Shown piece after piece: positions 1 through 7,521 of a stretch of 45,683 nt of DNA. A program made the position numbers and the translations under genes. Origin of the DNA: Candidatus Saganbacteria bacterium (lineage in GTDB: Bacteria > Margulisbacteria > WOR-1 > O2-12-FULL-45-9 > XYB2-FULL-48-7); assembly GCA_016939335.1 (NCBI GenBank), contig JAFGHC010000030.1, positions 79,230-124,912 on the forward strand, given 5' to 3'. The notes beneath the pieces were generated by a model, which was not told where the DNA came from, ran no database searches, and saw nothing but the letters and a program-made list of their open reading frames with translations. Each line of letters begins with the position of its first letter. The stretch's first letter is position 1.

Positions 1-599
1 GCGGCGGTCGCCTGGTAGAGGTTCTGCCCGATCGATTTCAAGCCGGCCGGGTTGGCAAAACGGGCCAGGGCGATCTGCCCGACCTCCTGCAGCTGAGTGC
101 TGCTGTTAACGGAAACCGCCACGGTGCCGTCCGAACCGACGACGACCGCGGTCGTCCCCTGCGGCAGGACGATCGCCGGCTCCAGCAGCCGGCCGCCGGC
201 GTCGACAACATTGCCGGCGTCGTCAAGATGGAAATTGCCGGCGCGGGTGTAGGCGAAAGAGCCGTCCGCCATTTTGACCTTGAAGAAACCCTCGCCCTGG
301 ACGGCCAGGTCAAGGGCGTTGCTGGTCGTCTCGATCGTCCCCTGGGAAAAATCCTTGGGCGTGGCGGCCACCCTGACGCCGGTGCCGTACTCCACATTGA
401 CCGGCGGGGTATCGGTGCCCGACATCGCCTCGTAGAGCATATCCTTGAAGCTCTTCTCGACGAAAAAGAGACTCTCCATTTCCGAGCGCCCTTTTTTGAA
501 AGCGACCGTCTTGGCATTGGCAAGATTGTTGGTGATATCGAGGATCTCGTCCTGCATGGCCGACAGCCCGGTCGCCGCAACATATAATGGTTGAAACAT
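1..599 (-). CDS. flgG: Flagellar distal rod protein FlgG, 3' end cut by window edge
   Basis: 199 codons are visible, starting MFQPLYVAATG; the gene runs off the left edge. FlgG forms the distal rod of the flagellar basal body in the periplasm. The N-terminus has the rod/hook signature ITNNLANAKTVAFKKGRSE, followed by MESLFFVEKSFKDMLYEAM and GTGVRVAATPKDFSQG, which matches FlgG better than FlgF. A family member is about 260 residues, so roughly the last 60 are missing. It lies 18 bp downstream of flgF and should be co-transcribed. The rc upstream sequence carries a purine-rich AAAGGAGG-type Shine-Dalgarno. Family assignment is firm; FlgG rather than another rod paralogue is likely. Confidence 0.85.
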   Translation of the reverse strand, partial: MFQPLYVAATGLSAMQDEILDITNNLANAKTVAFKKGRSEMESLFFVEKSFKDMLYEAMSGTDTPPVNVEYGTGVRVAATPKDFSQGTIETTSNALDLAVQGEGFFKVKMADGSFAYTRAGNFHLDDAGNVVDAGGRLLEPAIVLPQGTTAVVVGSDGTVAVSVNSSTQLQEVGQIALARFANPAGLKSIGQNLYQATA

Positions 600-617
600 C
601 CCTGGCCTCCTTTCAGC

Positions 618-1355
618 TTACTGCGCCGGCCCGGCCAGGCTCTGGGCCTTGGTCAGGTTGGCGTCGCGGGACGAGACAATCTTGGCGTCGAGGCTGTAGA
701 TCCGCTCCAGGTAGATCATTTCCATGTACTGGTCGATCACATTAACGTTCGAGGACTCGACGTACCCCTGCACGACGCGGGGACTGGCCGCATCGATCAC
801 CACGGAATGATTGTTGTTCTTACGGAAAACGCTGCCGTTGAGCGATTCCAGCGCTTGCGGCTGTTCGGGCTGGACGACCCTGATCCGGTCGACCAGCACG
901 CCGTCAACCCTGACGGCGCCGTTCTGATCGAACTCAACATTGGCGCCGGGGGAAAAGACCAGCGGGCCCGACTGGCCCAGGACCGGGAAGTTGCCGGCCA
1001 CCGTCAGCAGCCGGCCGTCGCGGTCAAGCTGAAAGCGGCCGTCGCGCGTGTACCCCTCGCCCCACGGCCCCTCGATGACAAAAAAGCCGGCGCAGCCGAG
1101 CGCCAGGTCGAATTTGCCGTCGGTCTTGATCAGGGCGCCGGGCGTCTGGTCGTAGTACGTTCCTTCGACCTGCGGCTTGACGGCGGAAAGCTTGTGGGTG
1201 GCCTGTTCGAGCTCGAGGGGGAAACCGCTGATCACCGCTTCCGATTTTTTGTAACCGGGGACCGGCGACTCGGCCAGATTGTCCATGAGTTTCCTGACCC
1301 GCTCGTCAGTCGACTCCAGGCCGGCGCCCCCAATCTCAAAAATGCGGTCGGTCAT
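618..1355 (-). CDS. flgF: Flagellar basal-body rod protein, FlgF-like
   Basis: 245 residues. The N-terminal part (NLAESPVPGYKKSE) is a diverged version of the rod NNxANxxTxGFKK motif. The middle has the rod/hook beta domain (GFFVIEGPWGEGYTRDGRF). The C-terminus (QGYVESSNVNVIDQYMEMI) is the classic flagellar basal-body C-terminal helix. It is predicted to be exported by the flagellar type III apparatus and to sit in the proximal rod. It comes before flgG in the same operon, the usual flgF-flgG order. A strong sigma-70 type promoter lies immediately upstream, with only 9 nt between the -10 box and ATG. FlgF versus a FlgG paralogue cannot be settled by eye. Confidence 0.75.
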   Translation of the reverse strand: MTDRIFEIGGAGLESTDERVRKLMDNLAESPVPGYKKSEAVISGFPLELEQATHKLSAVKPQVEGTYYDQTPGALIKTDGKFDLALGCAGFFVIEGPWGEGYTRDGRFQLDRDGRLLTVAGNFPVLGQSGPLVFSPGANVEFDQNGAVRVDGVLVDRIRVVQPEQPQALESLNGSVFRKNNNHSVVIDAASPRVVQGYVESSNVNVIDQYMEMIYLERIYSLDAKIVSSRDANLTKAQSLAGPAQ

Positions 1356-1364
1356 TGTGCCAAA

Positions 1365-1393
1365 ATTATAGGCCGTCGCCCTTCAGAAGTCAA
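1365..1393 (-). promoter_or_regulatory. Promoter of flgF-flgG
   Basis: On the minus strand: TTGACT (1393-1388), 17-nt spacer, TATAAT (1370-1365), then 9 nt to the flgF ATG at 1355. The transcript would have almost no leader, and there is no clear Shine-Dalgarno. The boxes are housekeeping-type rather than sigma-28-type. Confidence 0.7.
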
Positions 1394-1412
1394 TCAGGAA
1401 AATAACGCTAAA

Positions 1413-1745
1413 TCAAGAAACTTTTGCCCCGTTCGGGATCTCTTTTTCCACCGTCAGGACGACGACGCTGCTTTTATCTTCGTTGGAGGCGGCCAGGAGC
1501 ATTCCGTGCGAAACGAGCCCGCGGATAACCCGCGGCTCCAAATTGGTCAGGACCACTATTTTCTTGCCGATCAGCGCATCTTTTTCATAAAACAACTTGA
1601 GGCCGGCCACCAGCTCGCGGGTCTCCCCGCCCAGGTCGACCGTCAGTTCATAAAGCTTATCGGCGCCGGGGATCTCCTCGGCCGCCCTGATCTCGCCGAT
1701 CCGCAGGTCCAGCTTTTTGAATTCATCGAAGGTTATGTCTTCCAT
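1413..1745 (-). CDS. Stand-alone tRNA-binding OB-fold protein (Trbp111/MetG C-domain type)
   Basis: 110 residues covering a single tRNA-binding OB fold: FKKLDLRIGEI at 8-18, ADKLYELTVDLG near 28-39, and GLVSHGMLLAA near 76-86. This is the domain appended to the C-terminus of many methionyl-tRNA synthetases. It also occurs alone as the dimeric structure-specific tRNA binder Trbp111 or the chaperone CsaA. No synthetase part is present. The start is supported by GGGAGGG 6-7 nt upstream. It is oriented like flgFG but separated from them by the flgF promoter, so the two probably form different units. A CsaA-type chaperone role is the main alternative. Confidence 0.8.
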   Translation of the reverse strand: MEDITFDEFKKLDLRIGEIRAAEEIPGADKLYELTVDLGGETRELVAGLKLFYEKDALIGKKIVVLTNLEPRVIRGLVSHGMLLAASNEDKSSVVVLTVEKEIPNGAKVS

Positions 1746-1755
1746 AATTCCCTCC

Positions 1756-1844
1756 CGCTTCGCGCCCTTCGCGCCTTAGTGTCTTAGTGGTTAATTCCCT
1801 TTCGGATTTTACCACAAAGGCGCCAAGACACAAAGTTCACGAAG
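1756..1844. repeat. Two facing arrays of a degenerate 8-nt repeat (CRCNAAGR)
   Basis: On the plus strand 1811-1844 reads as about four units of CRCNAAGR (CACAAAGG, CGCCAAGA, CACAAAGT, TCACGAAG). The reverse complement of 1756-1793 reads the same way (CACTAAGA, CACTAAGG, CGCGAAGG, GCGCGAAG). The arrays face each other across about 17 nt between divergently transcribed genes. The rmuC -35 box starts right after the plus-strand array. Confidence 0.7.
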
Positions 1845-1845
1845 A

Positions 1846-1874
1846 TGGAACGAAGGATCGCAATCTGCTATAAT
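1846..1874 (+). promoter_or_regulatory. Leaderless-type promoter of rmuC
   Basis: TGGAAC (1846-1851), 17-nt spacer, TATAAT (1869-1874), then 6 nt and the ATG at 1881. Transcription starting about 7 nt after the -10 box would begin at the start codon. Confidence 0.65.
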
Positions 1875-1880
1875 TTTCCC

Positions 1881-2945
1881 ATGGAAATCTTAGCCATCAT
1901 CATTTCGGCCGCCTCGCTGGCCGCGATCATCTTTGCGCTGATCAGGCTGGGCAGCTTGAGCCAGCCGCCCGCCAGCGACAAAGCGACCGAACTCCTGCAG
2001 AAGCAGATGGAGGAGATCCGCGGCTCGATCACCCGGCTCTATTCGGACAACCAGACCATCCTGCAAAAAGTAAACGCCGATTTCACCAATACGCTGCAGG
2101 ACGTCAACAAAAGCGTCAACACGCGGCTCGACAACGCGGCCAAAGTCATCGGCGACGTGCACAGGAAACTCGGCGAAGTCCACGAAACGACCAAACAGGT
2201 CCAGGAAACGGCCAAGGACATCTCCTCGCTCCAGGATATCCTGCGCGCCCCTAAACTGCGGGGCGGCATGGGCGAGTTGTTCCTGGGCGACCTGTTGAAA
2301 CAAGTCCTGCCGCCCAACCATTACGAGGAGCAGTACCGGTTCAAGAGCGGGGAAAAAGTCGACGCAGTGATCAAGCTCAAGGGCGGGATGGTGCCGGTCG
2401 ACTCCAAATTCCCGCTGGAAAATTTTAAACGGGTCGTTGAGGCCAAAGACGATGCCGCGAGATTGGCCGGCAAAAAGCAGTTCGTGCGCGACGTCAAAAA
2501 ACATATTGATGACATCAAACGCAAATACATCCTGCCCGATGAAGGGACGTTCGATTTCGCCCTGATGTACGTCATGGCCGAGAACGTCTATTATGAGATC
2601 ATCATCAAGGACGAGGACCTGGGCGATGAAAAGAGCGTTTTCAAGTACGCGATCGACAACAAGGTCATTCCGGTCTCGCCCAATTCTTTCTACGGCTATT
2701 TGCAGACGATCTTATTCGGCCTGCGCGGCCTGCGGGTCGAACAGCAGGCCCTGGAGATCTTAAAGAACCTGGCCCGGCTGGAAGGCGATTTTGAAAGGGT
2801 CATGAACGATTTTACGCTGATGGGCAAACACCTGAAAGATTCGGTCACCAAATATGACGACGCTGAAAAGCGGATGCTGAAATTCAACGACAAGCTCGAC
2901 TCGCTGACCGAAAAAGAAGAGACCCCGCTCCTGCCCATTAATTAA
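1881..2945 (+). CDS. rmuC: DNA recombination protein RmuC homologue
   Basis: 354 residues from the ATG at 1881. An in-frame ATG at 1845 would put the -10 box inside the gene and add an unsupported tail. An N-terminal membrane anchor (about residues 3-24) precedes a long coiled coil (30-110). The RmuC nuclease-like domain follows: LRGGMGELFLGDLLKQVLP near 130-148 and VDSKFPLENFKRVV near 175-190. RmuC proteins are inner-membrane coiled-coil proteins with a PD-(D/E)XK-like fold that limit inversions and short-repeat rearrangements in E. coli. The length is somewhat short for the family (about 400-475). It is convergent with the helicase-nuclease gene and has its own promoter. Confidence 0.88.
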   Translation: MEILAIIISAASLAAIIFALIRLGSLSQPPASDKATELLQKQMEEIRGSITRLYSDNQTILQKVNADFTNTLQDVNKSVNTRLDNAAKVIGDVHRKLGEVHETTKQVQETAKDISSLQDILRAPKLRGGMGELFLGDLLKQVLPPNHYEEQYRFKSGEKVDAVIKLKGGMVPVDSKFPLENFKRVVEAKDDAARLAGKKQFVRDVKKHIDDIKRKYILPDEGTFDFALMYVMAENVYYEIIIKDEDLGDEKSVFKYAIDNKVIPVSPNSFYGYLQTILFGLRGLRVEQQALEILKNLARLEGDFERVMNDFTLMGKHLKDSVTKYDDAEKRMLKFNDKLDSLTEKEETPLLPIN

Positions 2946-2953
2946 TTGATTAT

Positions 2954-2999
2954 CCCCTCTCCCTCTGGGAGAGGGAGGCCGGTTCAGTGCCAGCGGGTG
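2954..2999. repeat. Palindromic intergenic repeat between convergent genes
   Basis: A perfect 9-bp stem, CCCTCTCCC (2955-2963) and GGGAGAGGG (2967-2975), with a TCT loop, is followed by a tail ending GGGTGAGGG. The gap lies between the convergent rmuC and helicase stop codons. It resembles dispersed CCCTCTCCC/GGGAGAGGG intergenic elements seen in many bacteria. It may act as a bidirectional terminator, but it has no T-tract. Confidence 0.6.
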
Positions 3000-3005
3000 A
3001 GGGTC

Positions 3006-5888
3006 TTAGACCGCCGAACTCGGGCAAATTTCGTTGTAAGGGCAGTAACCGCAGGCGCGGGCGCCCGGCGTGGCGCGGTAATCCCCCGCCCTGATCCCCG
3101 CCGCCACCTTTTTGATCTCGCGCCACGCTTTGGCCAGTGCTTTTTCCGCCGGCCGGGCCGAACCGACCAGGCCGGTATCGATGAAATACAGCTCCACGGC
3201 GTCGGGCAGCCGCCCGTGCCTCCGCTGCCAGGCGAGCGCGTAAATATCAAGCTGCAAGCTTTCTTTAGCCCGTTTATCCGCCTTTTCCTGCTCCGTGACC
3301 TCCGACGACTTAAAATCAACAATATATATTTTTGATTTTTGACTTTTGACTTTTGACTTTTCCACGAGGTCGATCCGGCCCTTGATCTGGGTCTTGTCTT
3401 CCAGGATGGTGAATTCTTCCTCGACCAGCAGCGGCTCGCGCCCGCGCTTCTTATCTGCCTCAAAAAAGCGCCGCAGCGCCGCCCGGCCGGATTGGAAGCG
3501 CTGTTCCTCGTGCTGGCGGGAGATGAAGCCTTCCGACGACCAATTATCGGCAAAGACATCGAGGAGCTGTTTCACCGTGAATTTCTTCTTGTCTTTCCTG
3601 GCGGTAAAGTAGGCCTGGACCGCTTTGTGCAGCGCGGAACCGTAAACGATCTGATGGTTCGGCAGGAGCGGCACGTGAAGGATGTGAACGTACTTATATT
3701 TGAGCGGACAGGTCAGATAATCGTCGATCCGGTAAGGCGACAAGGCGATGATCTCTGCGGGGCCCTTTTTCCGCTCCTGCGGGACGAGCGGCCCGGCCGG
3801 GGCGAACAGCTCGATCTGGGCGAGCGCCGGCCGTTTGATCAGTGAAATATCGGCTTTGGGAACGTCGAGCGCCTCTAAAACGAACTGGGAAACTTTGCGG
3901 TCGCGCTTCCCGCCGCAATCGACCGACGAGGTGAGGTAAAGCTCCTCTTTGGCCCGGGTCAGGCCGACGTAAAAGAGCCGGCGCTCTTCCTGGAGCTGGA
4001 AGTCGCCCGCCGGCAGCTCTTCCCTGATCAGCGCCGCCGGCAGTTCGATCGCCTGTTTTCTCGCCCGGACGGGGAACCTGTCCGCCACGAGGCCGACCAG
4101 GAAAACCAGGCTGAACTCCAGCCCCTTGGCTTTGTGGACGGTCAAAACGTTGACCGCGTCAGCGTCGAGATCGGGCCGGGCGGCTTCCGGGTCTTCGCCG
4201 GACTCCTTTAATAAATTTAAATATTTGACGAATTCCGCCACCCGGTCGACCTCCGCCAGCCCCCTGAATTCCCTGACCTGCTCGAACAATCTGGCCAGGT
4301 TCTTCAGCCGCTGTTCATTCTTCTCGTTCTGTTCTCCCGCCAGTTCCGCCAAATAGCCGGAGCGTTTCAGGAATTCGTAAAGGACCTCGCCGCTGCTCTT
4401 TTTCCTGGCGAACTTAAGATAATACTGGATATCGGCCATGATCCCGGCGATCACCGACCGGCTCTCTTTTTTGATGTCGCTCAAGAGCTCGAACCCGGCC
4501 AGGTGGGTGAAAACGTGGTGGAGCGTCAGGTTGCGCCGGGCGGCGAAAGTGCTGATCTTCTGCAATTCGAGCGGATCAAGCTTATAAATATCCGACAGGG
4601 CGAGCGCGTAAAGCGAGACCGAATCGGCCGGGTCGCCGATCACCCGGAGGAAAGCGACCGCCAGTTTCACTTCGGGAAAAACGTAGAGCCCGCCCCCGCC
4701 GGAGAACTGGTGCGGGACCTGCAGCAGGTTGAGCGACTGGCGGAACGGCTCGGCGTCGGCGTTGGAGCGGACCAGGATGGCGATCTCCCGCAGGGGGCGC
4801 TTGCTCTCTTTGATCGTCCGGGCGACCCAGTCGGCCTCGGCGGCGACCTTGTCGAAATGCCTGTGTTCGACTTTTTTGGCGCCCGGGCCGGCGGCGGCGA
4901 TCAATTTCTTGTCGATCTTCGCCCTGACCTCCAGCCGGTCAGGATCGTTATGCCTGATCAGGCGGCGGGCAGTGTCGAGGATCAGCTGGGTCGAGCGGTA
5001 GTTTTTTGTCAGGACAACTTTTTTGGCCCCGGGGTAGAGCTTATTGAAATTCAGGATATTGGAGATCGCGGCCCCGCGGAACTTATAAATTGATTGGTCA
5101 TCATCGCCCACGACCGTGATATCCCCCGTCCTGCCGGCCAGCAGTTTAAGCAGTTCGAACTGCGCCAGGTTCGTGTCCTGAAACTCATCGACCAGGATAT
5201 ATTTATAGCGCCGCTGGAATTCTTTGAGGACCGGCGGATTTTCGCGGAAAAGCCGCAGCGCCAGGCTGACCTGGTCGCCAAAGTCGACAAACCCTTTCTC
5301 CAGTTTCAGCTCTTGATATTTCTTGTAGACCTTGGCGATCTCCAGTTGCCTTCCCCGCTCATCCCTGCTCATCCCTTTGATCCTTGCCACTCCCTTAAAA
5401 AACTCATCCGGCCCGATGTCCTCGTCTTTGGCCCGCGAAATTACATTAATAAGGGCCTCGATATGCCGGGTCGGGTCGCCCAGCGACTTATAGTATTTGA
5501 GGGGGAACTCAAAAATATGCTCGCGGAAGAAAATGATCTGCTCCGGCCTGGTCAGGACGCGGTAGTCGGGCCGCAGCCCCAGGTCGAGGGCGTGCTCCCT
5601 GATCACCCGGTCGCCGAAGGCGTGGAAAGTCGAGAGCGAAACGTCAACGTAGCCGTAAGGGACCAGCAGGTCGACCCTGGCTTCCATTTCATCGGCCGCT
5701 TTATCGGTAAAAGTGAGGGCCAGTATTTCTCCCGGTTTGGCAAGTTTTTCCGCTATCAGCCAGGCGATCCGGCGGGTGATAACGGTCGTCTTGCCGGTCC
5801 CGGCGCCGGCGATGATCAAAAGCGGCCCGGAACGGTGGGTGACAGCCTTGCGCTGTTCGGGGTTCAAGCCTGCCAAAACATCGGTCAT
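3006..5888 (-). CDS. UvrD/Rep-family helicase fused to a RecB-like Fe-S nuclease
   Basis: 960 residues. The helicase core shows Walker A GAGTGKTTV near 28, DEFQDTN (motif II) near 233, GDDDQSIYKFRGA (III) near 262, VLTVHKAKGLEF (V) near 590, and RRLFYVGLTRAKEELY (VI) near 650. The C-terminal 250 residues form a PD-(D/E)XK nuclease. It has a first cysteine in LTCPLKYKY, GRIDLVE (metal Asp), VDFKSS (DxK), and a C-terminal CGYCPYNEIC cluster, the four-cysteine Fe-S staple of AddB/Cas4-type nucleases. The architecture implies DNA unwinding coupled to end processing in repair. A lysine/serine repeat (KSKVKSQKSK) sits between the two nuclease motifs. The start is set by a leaderless-type promoter 6 nt upstream. 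Confidence 0.9.
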   Translation of the reverse strand: MTDVLAGLNPEQRKAVTHRSGPLLIIAGAGTGKTTVITRRIAWLIAEKLAKPGEILALTFTDKAADEMEARVDLLVPYGYVDVSLSTFHAFGDRVIREHALDLGLRPDYRVLTRPEQIIFFREHIFEFPLKYYKSLGDPTRHIEALINVISRAKDEDIGPDEFFKGVARIKGMSRDERGRQLEIAKVYKKYQELKLEKGFVDFGDQVSLALRLFRENPPVLKEFQRRYKYILVDEFQDTNLAQFELLKLLAGRTGDITVVGDDDQSIYKFRGAAISNILNFNKLYPGAKKVVLTKNYRSTQLILDTARRLIRHNDPDRLEVRAKIDKKLIAAAGPGAKKVEHRHFDKVAAEADWVARTIKESKRPLREIAILVRSNADAEPFRQSLNLLQVPHQFSGGGGLYVFPEVKLAVAFLRVIGDPADSVSLYALALSDIYKLDPLELQKISTFAARRNLTLHHVFTHLAGFELLSDIKKESRSVIAGIMADIQYYLKFARKKSSGEVLYEFLKRSGYLAELAGEQNEKNEQRLKNLARLFEQVREFRGLAEVDRVAEFVKYLNLLKESGEDPEAARPDLDADAVNVLTVHKAKGLEFSLVFLVGLVADRFPVRARKQAIELPAALIREELPAGDFQLQEERRLFYVGLTRAKEELYLTSSVDCGGKRDRKVSQFVLEALDVPKADISLIKRPALAQIELFAPAGPLVPQERKKGPAEIIALSPYRIDDYLTCPLKYKYVHILHVPLLPNHQIVYGSALHKAVQAYFTARKDKKKFTVKQLLDVFADNWSSEGFISRQHEEQRFQSGRAALRRFFEADKKRGREPLLVEEEFTILEDKTQIKGRIDLVEKSKVKSQKSKIYIVDFKSSEVTEQEKADKRAKESLQLDIYALAWQRRHGRLPDAVELYFIDTGLVGSARPAEKALAKAWREIKKVAAGIRAGDYRATPGARACGYCPYNEICPSSAV
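3330..3361 (-). repeat. Translated 7-nt tandem repeat inside the nuclease domain
   Basis: On the minus strand the unit AAAAGTC repeats about three times and then degrades to AAAAATC. It encodes KSKVKSQKSK between the GRIDLVE and VDFKSS motifs of the helicase-nuclease. The 7-nt period shifts frame at each unit without breaking the ORF. Confidence 0.75.
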
Positions 5889-5894
5889 AGGATT

Positions 5895-5925
5895 ATTATA
5901 CTACAAGTGCTTTTCTTGACTTCAA
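5895..5925 (-). promoter_or_regulatory. Leaderless-type promoter of the helicase-nuclease
   Basis: Minus strand: TTGAAG (5925-5920), 19-nt spacer, TATAAT (5900-5895), then 6 nt to the ATG at 5888. The -35 box overlaps that of the divergent promoter at 5916-5944. Confidence 0.6.
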
Positions 5926-5944
5926 AATAGCCCGATTGTAGAAT
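5916..5944 (+). promoter_or_regulatory. Divergent promoter for the 6013 gene
   Basis: TTGACT (5916-5921), 17-nt spacer, TAGAAT (5939-5944). The 5' leader would be about 60 nt and ends in a strong GAGAAGGAGG Shine-Dalgarno. Confidence 0.6.
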
Positions 5945-6012
5945 GGCTTGACCGTTGCAAGTCAGCCGGCTCTTATCTCGATATATATATTGTAGAGAAG
6001 GAGGCACAAATT

Positions 6013-6498
6013 ATGATCGCACCAGGCGGAGCTTCGGGTATCGGCCCACGTCAAGGCCCTTATTATTCCGTGCCAGATGCCCCGCTCGCCTTCCAGGGCG
6101 GCGAAATCCTGATCAATCCCAACGCGCCGCTCCCCCTGATCAGACAAGCGCTTAGGAACATCCTCAAAAGGGGCGTTCACACCACTCACGCTAAAGACGC
6201 TCCCCCGAAAGTCGTTCACACCAAAAGCGCCATCACTTTGCAGGGCAAAACCTTTCACCAGTTGATGGAACAGATCAGCCCCCTGGTCCAAGAGGCCAAA
6301 GGCCCGGGAGCAAAACCGATCGCGCTGGGCAAGCTGACCGGCTACACCATTAACAGCCAGAAGAAGCTCGGTTCGCGCGTGCAAACCGCCGCTCCGGAAG
6401 CCGGAAATCCTTTTGCCCAAAAAAGCACGATTGATTTTATGGCCGATGAAATCGGCAAAGCGGTCGACAGACTGCTCGGAAAACAACCACTGCTTTAA
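6013..6498 (+). CDS. Hypothetical protein, 161 aa
   Basis: Not recognised. The start is well supported by GAGAAGGAGG about 9 nt upstream. The protein has a Gly/Pro-rich N-terminus, no signal peptide and no transmembrane segment. A His/Lys-rich stretch lies near 50-70 (GVHTTHAKDAPPKVVHTK). Two helical stretches lie near 75-97 (FHQLMEQISPLVQEAKG) and at the C-terminus (IDFMADEIGKAVDRLLGKQ). A cytoplasmic location is likely. It has its own promoter, divergent from the helicase-nuclease, and a rho-independent terminator immediately after it, so it is probably monocistronic. No conserved catalytic motif was seen. Confidence 0.7.
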   Translation: MIAPGGASGIGPRQGPYYSVPDAPLAFQGGEILINPNAPLPLIRQALRNILKRGVHTTHAKDAPPKVVHTKSAITLQGKTFHQLMEQISPLVQEAKGPGAKPIALGKLTGYTINSQKKLGSRVQTAAPEAGNPFAQKSTIDFMADEIGKAVDRLLGKQPLL

Positions 6499-6519
6499 GC
6501 TCTCTTATTTAGATAATTT

Positions 6520-6553
6520 AAAGGCACCGGTTAACCGGCGCCTTTTTTATTTT
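6520..6553 (+). terminator. Rho-independent terminator after the 6013 gene
   Basis: AAAGGCACCGG-TTAA-CCGGCGCCTTT forms an approximately 11-bp stem with one A/C mismatch and a TTAA loop. A T-rich run (TTTTTTATTTTT) follows. It lies 21 nt after the stop codon. Confidence 0.85.
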
Positions 6554-6602
6554 TGGCTGAAATTTTGCCGATATCTCACTGATATAAATCCGGAGGGACC
6601 AG

Positions 6603-7520
6603 ATGCCCAACGGATTGTCAATTTTACCGAATTGCCAGACAGTTTCTTACCCGGCCGTTCCGACTGTCAGGAAGAAAACCACCGAAGTCCGTTGCCAGTT
6701 TGATTCGGCGGTCGAGGCTTTGCAAGCCGTCATTCAGGAAGAGGACCCCGACATCATCGCTTTCGGCGAAACCCATCCAAATGAAGCCAAAAGCACGAAG
6801 CCGACCACGCTGATGCTTTTTACCGAGCAGCTGTTGCCTGTTCTGCAGCAAAATAAATGTTTTGACCTGGTCGTGGAAGGCCTGATCAGCGATCTGACGA
6901 AGGACCATCCGGCAACCGACTATCTGGCGTCCAAATTAGAAATGCCACAGCTGGAAAAATATTACTTTTTCCCTCCCAAAACAGCTGAAGCCGTAGGCGT
7001 AAACAACGACGGTCTTGTTAAATTACTTGGGAAAGCCAAAGAGCTGCCAAAAAATCTCCCTTTCCATATTTACGGCGGCGGCCCTTCGCTGGATGACCCG
7101 GAAAAAATCGATATTTATAAATATTCGGTCGTTTCCCCCGGCGGGGAACCCGATTCCAGTCTGCAAAAATTAATTTCCGAACGGACGGTCGATGTCACAC
7201 TGGCCTTGCTTGACCAGGTTAAGCCAGGGAAAAAAAGAGTGGCCATTTACAGCGGCGGCGAGCATAACGACCTGACCGGCCGCGCGCAGAAGAACGGCCC
7301 GAGTTACGGTAAGTTCTTCAGGAAAAAAACGCCCTACAAATATGTTAAGTTCAATATCCTGACGCCGGAATTGATGGACAAGGGCCACTTTAGATCACCC
7401 ATATACCCGGTATACAAAGTGTGGTTAAAAAATGCCGTGCCGGCCAAAGGCGTAATTCTGATCAAGCAAGCGGAGGGATCATACACGATGATCCTGCCGG
7501 CCGGGACACTGGCGCCTTAA
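6603..7520 (+). CDS. GExH-motif protein, ChaN/TraB/EreA-like fold (tentative)
   Basis: 305 residues. IIAFGETHPNEAKS near 51-64 gives the GExH motif shared by the ChaN, TraB/Tiki and erythromycin-esterase-like families. A second motif, VAIYSGGEHNDLTG near 214-227, resembles the G-x-H element in the C-terminal half of those proteins. No signal peptide is visible, unlike the lipoprotein ChaN. The start is supported by GGAGGGA 6 nt upstream. A weak GCCGATAT box lies at 6567-6574 (compare the FliA -10) but has only a poor -35. Substrate unknown. It is convergent with pyrR, with a 1-nt gap between stop codons. The superfamily assignment rests on two motifs only. Confidence 0.5.
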   Translation: MPNGLSILPNCQTVSYPAVPTVRKKTTEVRCQFDSAVEALQAVIQEEDPDIIAFGETHPNEAKSTKPTTLMLFTEQLLPVLQQNKCFDLVVEGLISDLTKDHPATDYLASKLEMPQLEKYYFFPPKTAEAVGVNNDGLVKLLGKAKELPKNLPFHIYGGGPSLDDPEKIDIYKYSVVSPGGEPDSSLQKLISERTVDVTLALLDQVKPGKKRVAIYSGGEHNDLTGRAQKNGPSYGKFFRKKTPYKYVKFNILTPELMDKGHFRSPIYPVYKVWLKNAVPAKGVILIKQAEGSYTMILPAGTLAP

Positions 7521-7521
7521 A

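Noticed and set aside
6567-6574. GCCGATAT upstream of the GExH gene as a third FliA promoter
   Set aside because: The -10 has one mismatch and the -35 position reads TATT, so support is too weak to list.
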